Positions 1 to 5,217 of a DNA stretch of 5,217 nucleotides are shown here, piece by piece. The stretch is from NCBI GenBank assembly GCA_003241175.1, contig QFOI01000266.1:1-5217 (forward strand), given 5' to 3'. The first letter of the stretch is position 1, and each line of letters begins with the position of its first letter. Under the pieces are notes generated by a model. That model worked only from the letters and a program-made list of their open reading frames with translations, made no database searches and was not told the DNA's origin. Position numbers and translations under genes: made by a program. Origin of the DNA: Pseudopedobacter saltans (GTDB lineage Bacteria; Bacteroidota; Bacteroidia; Chitinophagales; Chitinophagaceae).

Positions 1-1750
1 CGGGCGGCATACTAACAGAATATACAAATAATCCATCATCTTCCATTGGTACAAAACTTTTCGTTGTAGATTTTACCAACCAACCTACCACGCAAATAAT
101 CGCCAATATCAGAATTGCAGAAACCCATTTGTTTTTAGCTAAAAAACGAAGACTTTTTCCATAGCGATTCGTCATATTATTGAAACCTGCATTGAAAGCT
201 TTTGAAAAACGTGAACCAAATGTTTTTTTATGTCCTTTTTCGTGATCTTCCGTATAGTGATTTTTCAAAAACAAAGCGGAAAGTGCAGGCGTTAAAGTCA
301 AGGCGTTTACCGCAGAAATGATAATTGCGATGACCATCGTATAGGCAAATTGTTTGTAAAAAATACCTGCCGAACCAGACATAAATCCGATGGGAATAAA
401 TACCGCACACATCACTAAAGTAATAGAAATAACGGCGCCAGTAATATCGTTCATCGCTTTTCTAGTGGCATCTTTCGGTGTCAAAGTTGTACCTTCCATA
501 TTACTATGTACCGCTTCCACCACGACGATGGCATCATCCACAACGATACCAATCGCCAATACAAGGGCAAAGAGTGTCAACACATTAATCGTAAATCCTA
601 AAACCAAAAGAAAGAAAAATGTACCTACTATAGCCACCGGAACTGCAATAGCCGGAATCAATGTCGACCTAAAATCTTGTAAGAAAATAAACACAACTAT
701 AAAAACCAATATAAAAGCTTCTATCAGTGTGTGTTTTACTTGTCCTGTTGCTTCATCTAGTTTTTCTTTTGTACTAATAATTTTGGAAACATGTAGTCCT
801 GGAGGGAAACTTTTGGAATAGCGTTCCAATACATTATCAATACCTATTTCGATTTCATTGGCATTAGAACCACTCGTCTGCATAATCGCCATTGTCACGG
901 CATTACGACCATTGGAAAAGTTATTTCCACTATAAGAAATCGAACCAAACTCAACTCTGGCAACGTCTTTCAGGCGAACGACATTTGTACCATCATTTTT
1001 TACCACTATATTTTCATACTCCTCAGGCGTATTCTTTTTCCCTTTATAGCGAATTACATATTCCAATAAAGCATCCGACTCCTCACCTATTTTCCCTGGC
1101 GCAGATTCCAAACTCTGATCTGCAATTGCAGCAGTTACTTCTGCAGGTAAAATACCTAAAGATGCCATTTTCCGTGGATTTAACCACACGCGCATAGAAT
1201 AATCTTTCGCTCCAAATATCTGTGCTTGCCCTACACCTTTGATACGTTTGATCTGTGGTACGAGGTTGATATTTGCATAGTTTTGGATAAATTTTTCATC
1301 GTACTTAGTATTATCATCGGTGTAAATATTGAACACCATGATCATACTATTTTGTTGTTTGGAAGTCGTCAAACCCATACGTACCACTTCTGTGGGCAAA
1401 ACTGGTGTCGCTTGTTGTACACGATTTTGCACATTTACCGCCGCTTGGTCAGGATTTACCCCTTGTTTGAATACAACAGTAACGCTGAAAGTACCGTCAT
1501 TACTCGCTGTTGACTTGATGTAAGACATATCTTCCACCCCATTAATCTGCTCTTCCAAAGGTGTTACCACAGAACGTAAAACCGTCTGCGCATTACCACC
1601 CGGATAAGAGCCAGAAACCAAAACCGTAGGGGGAGAAATATCTGGAAAACGGGTAACCGGAAGTCGGGTCAATCCTAATATACCCAACACAACTATAATG
1701 ATTGATATAACCGTTGCTAGAACTGGTCTATCAATAAATTTCTTAAACAT
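1..1750 (-). CDS. RND/HAE1-family efflux pump permease, N-terminal 583 residues (partial)
   Basis: This is the inner-membrane, proton-driven subunit of an AcrB/MexB-like tripartite efflux pump. It starts at ATG 1748-1750 and reads open to the left edge, where the last whole codon is 2-4. The visible order fits the family: TM1 at about residues 10-28, then the signature RFPDISPPTV (34-43), the first porter-domain half with YPGG, a large periplasmic region to about residue 335, TM2 (about 338-356), LQDFRSTLIPAIAVPV (357-372), and TM3-TM4. The proton-relay pair is D405-D406 in GIVVDDAIVVVE, equivalent to AcrB D407/D408. TM5-TM7 and the start of the second periplasmic half (SFVPMEDDG) follow. AcrB-type pumps have about 1050 residues, so roughly 470 are missing; this is only the window edge, and no frameshift is seen. 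The gene starts 24 bp after the adaptor stop, so the two are probably co-transcribed. The substrate cannot be read from the sequence; family assignment is very secure. Confidence 0.96.
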   Translation of the reverse strand, partial: MFKKFIDRPVLATVISIIIVVLGILGLTRLPVTRFPDISPPTVLVSGSYPGGNAQTVLRSVVTPLEEQINGVEDMSYIKSTASNDGTFSVTVVFKQGVNPDQAAVNVQNRVQQATPVLPTEVVRMGLTTSKQQNSMIMVFNIYTDDNTKYDEKFIQNYANINLVPQIKRIKGVGQAQIFGAKDYSMRVWLNPRKMASLGILPAEVTAAIADQSLESAPGKIGEESDALLEYVIRYKGKKNTPEEYENIVVKNDGTNVVRLKDVARVEFGSISYSGNNFSNGRNAVTMAIMQTSGSNANEIEIGIDNVLERYSKSFPPGLHVSKIISTKEKLDEATGQVKHTLIEAFILVFIVVFIFLQDFRSTLIPAIAVPVAIVGTFFFLLVLGFTINVLTLFALVLAIGIVVDDAIVVVEAVHSNMEGTTLTPKDATRKAMNDITGAVISITLVMCAVFIPIGFMSGSAGIFYKQFAYTMVIAIIISAVNALTLTPALSALFLKNHYTEDHEKGHKKTFGSRFSKAFNAGFNNMTNRYGKSLRFLAKNKWVSAILILAIICVVGWLVKSTTKSFVPMEDDGLFVYSVSMPP

Positions 1751-1774
1751 AGTATGTAAATAAAAATTAGGAGA

Positions 1775-2890
1775 TTATTTGTTTTTGATAATAGGTTTGA
1801 CCACTTCACCATCATATAGTGCGTCAATACGATTGGTCGCAATCTTATCCCCATTATTGACGCCATTATTGACAAAATAACAGGAATCATTAGAGCCAAA
1901 AGAATGTATCGGCTGCATTGCAATCTTATTACTATCTTTCAATGCAAAAACAAACAACTGATCTTGTATATCTTTTACACAATATTTTGGTAGCGCAATA
2001 ACCGTATTAAGTTGTTGATGCAAAATAACTTTTCCCGTACCACCAGAGCGTAATAGATGATTTGGATTAGAGAATATGGCTTTCATAGTCATAGTTCCCG
2101 TAGTGGAATTGATATTTCCATTTGCAGACTCTAGTCGGCCAGCAATTTGATAAATAGAACCGTCTGCCAATTCCAAATTAATTTTTTGAAATTCTTTACC
2201 TTGTTCTTTTTGCAATATCAAATAGTCTTTTTCTGGTAAGGAAAAATAGACAAATATTTGATCTATTTTAGATAAGGTAGTTAAAGGATTGGAATCAGAC
2301 AGAGTAACCAAAGTCCCAATTTTATTGGTAATACGTCCGACAAAACCACTAACCGGCGCAGTAATCAAACTAAAATTTTTATTCAAAACGGAACTATGCA
2401 AACTCGCCTTCGCTTGTGCGACTTGTGCTTTCGCAGCATCGTATGCAGCTTTCGCTGTAACCAACTGCACATCTGTAACAACTTTACTTTCCACCAAAGG
2501 TTCAATTTTATCTACTTCATTTTTGGCATTTGCTAGATTTGCAATAGCCGCTTTGTACGTTGCATCAGAATTGGCTACTTGCGCTTCAAAAACTTCACTT
2601 TTGATTTTGAAAAGAGGTTGTCCTTTTTTCACAAAACTGCCTTCTTGCACATACACCTCCTGTATATAACCGGAAACTTGCGGCTTGATATCCACATTTA
2701 CCTCGCCCTCCATAGAACCAGGATAATAAGAAACCTGATCTTCATTACTCGTTTTCAATTGCAAAAATTGAGTTTCTATTGGCGCTGATTGTGGAGGAGC
2801 TTCATTGCCGCCACAAGAGGAAAGAACAACTATTGCTAGCAACGATAGTGTAGATATTGATTTCCAGTTTTGATTCGATAAGATTTTCAT
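1775..2890 (-). CDS. Periplasmic adaptor (membrane fusion) lipoprotein of RND efflux pump, AcrA/MexA type
   Basis: This 371-residue adaptor should link the RND pump encoded next to it with an outer-membrane channel. A lipoprotein signal peptide is visible: a basic N-terminus, a hydrophobic stretch at about 12-23, and lipobox LSSC with the acylated cysteine at C26. The segment after it (GGNEAPPQ) is a flexible linker without an acidic surface-export motif, so I infer a periplasm-facing anchor. The first lipoyl half lies at about 62-100 (VDIKPQVSGYIQEVYVQEGS, then VKKGQPLFKI). An Ala/Lys-rich alpha-helical hairpin follows at about 101-168, then the second lipoyl half (ITAPVSGFVGRITNKIGTLV, 176-195), a beta-barrel at about 208-290, and a membrane-proximal domain to the C-terminus. 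Length and order are typical of the family. The start at ATG 2888-2890 is supported by the complete signal peptide and by a -7 element just upstream. It follows the LytTR gene by 134 bp and precedes the pump by 24 bp. Confidence 0.95.
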   Translation of the reverse strand: MKILSNQNWKSISTLSLLAIVVLSSCGGNEAPPQSAPIETQFLQLKTSNEDQVSYYPGSMEGEVNVDIKPQVSGYIQEVYVQEGSFVKKGQPLFKIKSEVFEAQVANSDATYKAAIANLANAKNEVDKIEPLVESKVVTDVQLVTAKAAYDAAKAQVAQAKASLHSSVLNKNFSLITAPVSGFVGRITNKIGTLVTLSDSNPLTTLSKIDQIFVYFSLPEKDYLILQKEQGKEFQKINLELADGSIYQIAGRLESANGNINSTTGTMTMKAIFSNPNHLLRSGGTGKVILHQQLNTVIALPKYCVKDIQDQLFVFALKDSNKIAMQPIHSFGSNDSCYFVNNGVNNGDKIATNRIDALYDGEVVKPIIKNK

Positions 2891-2913
2891 CCTTTGATTT
2901 TTGTATTGAAAAG

Positions 2914-2921
2914 CAAAAATA
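2914..2921 (-). promoter_or_regulatory. Predicted -7 element of the efflux operon promoter (TATTTTTG)
   Basis: The minus strand reads TATTTTTG, a perfect match to the Bacteroidetes -7 consensus TAnnTTTG. Transcription would start about 5-7 bases further on, giving a leader of roughly 18 bases before the adaptor ATG. I see no TTG/TTTG -33 element at the normal spacing, which fits a promoter that depends on an activator. AT-rich DNA yields such octamers by chance, so the assignment rests mainly on its position and on the operator upstream. Confidence 0.55.
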
Positions 2922-2975
2922 TTGAGGGAAAATCCTTAAATAATTAGTAAATAAGTGAAGTGGAAATATTGGCAA

Positions 2976-3005
2976 ATGAACCGTAAAAGAGCAAAAATGA
3001 ACCGA
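2976..3005 (-). promoter_or_regulatory. Predicted LytTR operator: 9-bp direct repeat with 21-bp periodicity
   Basis: On the minus strand, TCGGTTCAT (3005-2997) is followed after exactly 12 bp by ACGGTTCAT (2984-2976). Written on the plus strand, the 10-mer AAATGAACCG occurs identically at 2974-2983 and 2995-3004. Two 9-bp direct repeats separated by 12 bp is the known architecture of LytTR-domain sites such as those of AgrA. Each copy fits the consensus [TA][AC][CA]GTTN[AG][TG], as I recall it, at 8 of 9 positions. The site lies between the LytTR gene and the efflux adaptor, 54 bp upstream of the -7 element, a suitable place for an activator. A weaker third copy (CCACTTCAC, 2963-2955) continues the 21-bp phase towards the promoter. 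Confidence 0.7.
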
Positions 3006-3024
3006 AATAAAATTTGTGAAAAGA

Positions 3025-3798
3025 CTAATAATCCAGCCATTCTTTGAATATCGCAGCTTTTTCACGACTGATAATTACCTCATCATTTGTAGGTTGTTTT
3101 AATTCTACGTTCAATTTTCCATTGAAAGAATTATGAATGGTTTTGATAGAATTAATATGCAAAATGTATTGGCGATTGGCACGGAAAAAACATTTGGGAT
3201 CTAGTTGCTTTTCCAATGTTTCAAGTGTTTGCGAAATGGGCACCGTTTTACCGTCCAACAACATGGCTTTATTTCCACCCAAATCAGAATAAAAATAAGC
3301 TATTTCGTCTACAGACAATGAGGTAAAGCTATCTCTAAAAGGAATCAAGAAACGTGTACGAAATCCTTTATCCTGCTGCAATTGAGCAATTAAGTCCTGT
3401 AACAAAACGATTTCTGAATTGGACTTAACCACACTAGAAATTTGCTTTTCTAATTTCTCAAATGCTTTTTCTAATTCATCTTCCTGAATGGGTTTGAGTA
3501 AATAATCAACACTATTATATTTAAAAGCTTGAACCGCATATTCATCATAGGCTGTAGTGAAAATAACAGGGCAAGTAATCTCTATTTTTTTGAATATTTC
3601 AAAACTTAAACCATCTGCCAATCTTACATCCATCATTATCAAATCTGGCATCGAGTTGTTCTGTAACCAATCAGCGGAAGAAACAATTGAATCTTCCACA
3701 GAAACTATAGTAGTATCTGTCTTCAATTTTAAAATCAAACGCTGTAAACGTTGTGCATTAGGCAGTTCGTCTTCTATAATGAGTATTCTTTTGGACAT
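3025..3798 (-). CDS. LytTR-family response regulator (REC + LytTR DNA-binding domain)
   Basis: This is a 257-residue cytoplasmic transcription regulator. The receiver domain spans about 1-120: acidic pocket E9-D10 in IIEDE, phosphoacceptor D57 in PDLIMMDVRL, the switch Thr T82 in FTTAYDEYA, and K102 in YLLKPI. A helical linker (about 121-145) leads to a LytTR DNA-binding domain at about 148-257, recognised by ISQTLETLEKQL, the hallmark FFRANRQYILHINSI (204-218) and the C-terminal VIISREKAAIFKEWL. All key receiver residues are intact, so phosphorylation by the adjacent kinase is expected. The ATG (3796-3798) shares one base with the kinase stop codon (TAATG junction), which suggests translational coupling. 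Regulators of this family bind direct repeats about 21 bp apart, and such a repeat lies immediately downstream, in front of the efflux adaptor. Activation of that operon is inferred, not shown. Homologues include BtsR, YpdB and AgrA, but no orthology is claimed. Confidence 0.95.
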   Translation of the reverse strand: MSKRILIIEDELPNAQRLQRLILKLKTDTTIVSVEDSIVSSADWLQNNSMPDLIMMDVRLADGLSFEIFKKIEITCPVIFTTAYDEYAVQAFKYNSVDYLLKPIQEDELEKAFEKLEKQISSVVKSNSEIVLLQDLIAQLQQDKGFRTRFLIPFRDSFTSLSVDEIAYFYSDLGGNKAMLLDGKTVPISQTLETLEKQLDPKCFFRANRQYILHINSIKTIHNSFNGKLNVELKQPTNDEVIISREKAAIFKEWLDY

Positions 3799-4904
3799 TA
3801 GGTGCTTTTGATGGGTATTTTGACAATATAAAAATCCTCCGTTTTTATAGTTTCGGGTAAATGATTTAACAAATAAGAAAAACGCGCTTCAATATTTTTC
3901 AAACCAATGCCTGTGGATTCAAATCCTGATAACAAAGGATTGATCGTATTTTTAACTACAATCGTTTCTTTATTTTCTTGATAAATCTGAATAATCAACG
4001 GTTGTGATTTCGGTGTTTGATTATGTTTGATTGCATTTTCTACCAATAATTGTAAGGTAAATGGTGGAATATTTTGATTGAAAATTTCATTTTCCAAATT
4101 TATTTGAATATCAATTCCATTACCAAATCTTTTTTTCAAAAGGAAAACATAAGACTCCAAAAACTGCACTTCCTCTCCTATTGTAATCAAGTTTTTAGTA
4201 GAATTCACCAATAGATACCGATACACTTTTGCAAAATGCTCCACATAGTCATGCCCAAGTTGCGGATCTTCCAATATTAATTCGGATAACACGCTTAGGT
4301 TATTGAAAATAAAATGCGGATCAATCTGTAGTTTCAATGCCTGCAACTCTGCTTCCATAGTTGCTTCTTTTAATTGTGCCGCTTTTAGTTTGAGTTCAGT
4401 TGTTTCCAACAATGCAGTTTTCCAATTGGAAAGCAAATAGTTGATCGTATTAATGCCACTAATAAATAGTGAAACGATTGTCGTAGTCAGTAACCACTGA
4501 ATACATCCTATCAACTCCTTTCGTGTAGAAATTCTATATTTTTCACCTGCAATCTGAATCGTCATATAATACACAAAAACGATAAAAATCGCGCAACTCA
4601 CAACATTTAAAGTTGCTTGTAAAAACAAGCGTAGTCTGGGTTTGGATGTCCAAGCCAATTTGCGATTGAGTACATTATTAATCCAAAGACTAATCTCAGC
4701 AACAATACCACACATCAAAAAATTGATTATGATATCACGTACAATTTCTCCTGCAGAATGCTTGCGATATTCTACCCAATATGGATCGTCAGGAGCCACT
4801 AAATATGAAAATATAGTTGACAAGCACATAGCTAAAACCCACAAAGCTAAATGCTTAGAGAAGGAAATTTTGCCGGTTATTTGGATGTCAACTTTATTTT
4901 TCAA
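3798..4904 (-). CDS. LytS/YpdA-type membrane sensor histidine kinase (His_kinase + HATPase_c), TTG start
   Basis: This 368-residue kinase is the likely phosphodonor of the LytTR regulator that follows with a one-base overlap. Four hydrophobic segments are visible at about 15-37, 54-77, 93-116 and 132-158; the basic loop RKLAWTSKPRLR between TM2 and TM3 suggests both termini are cytoplasmic. A charged helical linker (about 160-192) leads to the phosphorylation motif LQIDPHFIFNNLSVLSEL with H197. The ATP-binding domain shows the N box LLVENAIKHN (N290, N295) and the glycine-rich STGIGLKNIEARF (330-342). The usual G1 aspartate position appears as VVKNT (N319), as in many LytS-type kinases. No PAS, GAF or large periplasmic domain is present, so any signal must be read by the membrane helices or two short outside loops (about 38-53 and 117-131). 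The reading frame hits a stop at 4914-4916 and offers no ATG before M26, which lies inside TM1; TTG at 4902-4904 is therefore the best start. Confidence 0.92.
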   Translation of the reverse strand: MKNKVDIQITGKISFSKHLALWVLAMCLSTIFSYLVAPDDPYWVEYRKHSAGEIVRDIIINFLMCGIVAEISLWINNVLNRKLAWTSKPRLRLFLQATLNVVSCAIFIVFVYYMTIQIAGEKYRISTRKELIGCIQWLLTTTIVSLFISGINTINYLLSNWKTALLETTELKLKAAQLKEATMEAELQALKLQIDPHFIFNNLSVLSELILEDPQLGHDYVEHFAKVYRYLLVNSTKNLITIGEEVQFLESYVFLLKKRFGNGIDIQINLENEIFNQNIPPFTLQLLVENAIKHNQTPKSQPLIIQIYQENKETIVVKNTINPLLSGFESTGIGLKNIEARFSYLLNHLPETIKTEDFYIVKIPIKST

Positions 4905-4919
4905 TAATGGAGTTTAGGG

Positions 4920-4927
4920 CAAAGGTA
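4920..4927 (-). promoter_or_regulatory. Predicted -7 element of the kinase-regulator operon promoter (TACCTTTG)
   Basis: The minus strand reads TACCTTTG, matching TAnnTTTG. The predicted transcription start would be about 9-11 bases before the TTG codon of the kinase, giving a very short leader and supporting that start. A TTG at 4943-4945 could act as a -33 element, but its 15-base spacer is shorter than usual. Confidence 0.5.
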
Positions 4928-4960
4928 AAAAGACTGTTATCACAATGAATCTTTATCTGA

Positions 4961-4990
4961 CTGAAATGTAGTTTACGACAAATGAATCGT
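4961..4990 (-). promoter_or_regulatory. Predicted degenerate LytTR operator in front of the kinase gene
   Basis: The minus-strand 14-mer ACGATTCATTTGTC (4990-4977) matches ACGGTTCATTTGCC of the efflux operator (2984-2971) at 12 of 14 positions. It also sits at exactly the same distance, 54 intervening bases, from its -7 element. A second copy, ACATTTCAG (4969-4961), follows in the 21-bp phase and matches the recalled LytTR consensus at 8 of 9 positions, although it resembles the efflux repeats less. The arrangement suggests that the LytTR regulator also controls its own operon. The pair is more degenerate than the efflux operator, so this is less certain. Confidence 0.5.
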
Positions 4991-5030
4991 TCAATTAGAG
5001 CTTTAAAGTGTATTGTCCATGAGGTTATTA

Positions 5031-5069
5031 TATAAAAAATAAAGCCCTCCCTAAGAATAGGGACGGCCT
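5031..5069 (-). terminator. Intrinsic terminator of the right-edge gene
   Basis: On the minus strand, GGCCGTCCCTA and TAGGGAGGGC pair around a four-base TTCT loop. The stem has nine Watson-Crick pairs interrupted by one G-G mismatch, plus a possible outer G-U pair. A T-rich run (TTTATTTTTTATA) follows directly. There is no T-run on the other strand, so the terminator works leftward only. It ends the transcript of the small protein at the right edge and insulates the kinase operon. Confidence 0.88.
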
Positions 5070-5103
5070 CTAACGATTGCTTGCCATATGAAAATCTTTA
5101 TAA

Positions 5104-5128
5104 TTTAAATCTGCAAGCTAGATTTAAA
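5104..5128 (-). repeat. Perfect 9-bp inverted repeat in the 3' UTR of the right-edge gene
   Basis: TTTAAATCT (5104-5112) and AGATTTAAA (5120-5128) are perfect inverted copies around a seven-base loop. The stem is AT-rich with no T-run after it on the minus strand, so it is not a terminator by itself. It lies between the stop codon and the GC-rich terminator and may stabilise the 3' end of the transcript. Confidence 0.6.
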
Positions 5129-5131
5129 CCA

Positions 5132-5149
5132 TTCTGAAATTAATCAGAA
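5132..5149 (-). repeat. 6-bp inverted repeat directly after the stop codon of the right-edge gene
   Basis: TTCTGA (5132-5137) and TCAGAA (5144-5149) are perfect inverted copies with a six-base loop, one base from the TAG stop. The stem is short and weak and could occur by chance. It is listed because it forms a series with the 9-bp hairpin and the terminator. Confidence 0.4.
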
Positions 5150-5150
5150 A

Positions 5151-5217
5151 CTATTTTTTAATAGAATCAGCTGCAGCGTTAGCAGTAGAATCGATAGTTT
5201 TTACTGTGCTATCAGCA
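5151..5217 (-). CDS. C-terminal end of a small Ala/Asp/Ser/Thr/Lys-rich protein (partial, unrecognised)
   Basis: Only the last 21 codons and the TAG stop (5151-5153) are inside the window. They encode ADSTVKTIDSTANAAADSIK plus a final lysine. The Asp-Ser(-Thr) motif recurs at residues 2, 9 and 17 of this tail, a spacing of 7 and 8 that would suit a short repetitive amphipathic or disordered tail. Such tails are familiar from small secreted or lipoprotein-like hypothetical proteins in the Bacteroidetes, but the N-terminus, and so any signal peptide, is outside the window. The frame is supported by its biased, repetitive composition and by the hairpins and intrinsic terminator that follow the stop. 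No function can be assigned. Confidence 0.6.
   Translation of the reverse strand, partial: ADSTVKTIDSTANAAADSIKK

Noticed and set aside
390..821. 143-codon open frame on the plus strand
   Set aside because: It lies antisense to the highly conserved TM region of the RND pump, including the D405-D406 relay, and its translation is low-complexity Thr/Ser/Ile-rich without domain features. It is a shadow of the real gene.
1..1750. Pump gene ending at residue 583 as a truncated or half-size transporter
   Set aside because: The frame is still open at the window edge and aligns with the middle of a normal RND pump, so the truncation comes only from the window boundary.
2289..2669. 126-codon open frame on the plus strand
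   Set aside because: It is antisense to the Ala/Lys-rich helical hairpin and lipoyl region of the adaptor; such codon bias readily leaves the opposite strand open. It has no start signal or family resemblance.
2802..3065. 87-codon open frame on the minus strand spanning the regulator-adaptor gap
   Set aside because: It would overlap the end of the LytTR gene and the lipoprotein signal of the adaptor in another frame, and its product looks like translated AT-rich intergenic DNA.
3946..3948. Asn (N319) where the kinase G1 box usually has Asp, as a sign of a dead kinase
   Set aside because: Many LytS-type kinases carry Asn at this position, and the H197, N290/N295 and glycine-rich motifs are intact, so inactivity is not supported.
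4827..4829. ATG at codon 26 as the kinase start
   Set aside because: This would remove half of the first transmembrane segment and leave an 85-base leader after the predicted promoter; the upstream TTG gives a complete TM1.
4942..4989. AATGAATC repeated at 4944-4951 and 4981-4988
   Set aside because: The 37-bp spacing fits neither the 21-bp LytTR phase nor an integral simple arrangement with the -7 box; the first copy is taken as chance, the second is kept as part of the proposed operator.

Overview
The window looks like chromosomal DNA from a member of the Bacteroidetes. The base composition is AT-rich, two intergenic regions carry TAnnTTTG-type -7 elements, convincing Shine-Dalgarno sequences are absent, and the LytS/LytTR pair and lipoprotein-type efflux adaptor are of kinds common in that phylum. 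I cannot name a genus.

All genes lie on the minus strand, so the order of transcription runs from right to left. At the right edge (5151-5217) is the tail of a small Ala/Asp/Ser/Thr/Lys-rich protein. Its 3' untranslated region holds two AT-rich hairpins and ends in a GC-rich intrinsic terminator (about 5031-5069). Next comes a two-component system: a four-TM LytS-type histidine kinase (3798-4904, apparent TTG start), overlapping by one base with a LytTR response regulator (3025-3798). After a 134-bp gap come a lipoprotein periplasmic adaptor (1775-2890) and, 24 bp further on, the first 583 codons of an RND/HAE1 multidrug-type inner-membrane pump (1-1750), cut by the left edge. An outer-membrane channel gene, if there is one, would lie beyond that edge.

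The most informative signal is regulatory. In front of the adaptor-pump operon, two near-identical 9-bp repeats (TCGGTTCAT, N12, ACGGTTCAT) are spaced 21 bp apart, the geometry expected for a LytTR dimer site. The promoter region of the kinase gene carries a 14-mer matching the efflux copy at 12 of 14 bases, at exactly the same distance (54 intervening bases) from its own -7 element. The sequence around these elements is not conserved between the two promoters. The simplest reading is a self-contained circuit: a membrane-sensing kinase and LytTR regulator that control their own operon and a tripartite efflux pump. The protein families are ordinary; the inferred operator and wiring are the points worth testing. 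There is no stretch over 300 bp without a gene. The longest gap (4905-5150) contains the promoter, operator, terminator and hairpins described, and I see no RNA gene, CRISPR array or mobile element.
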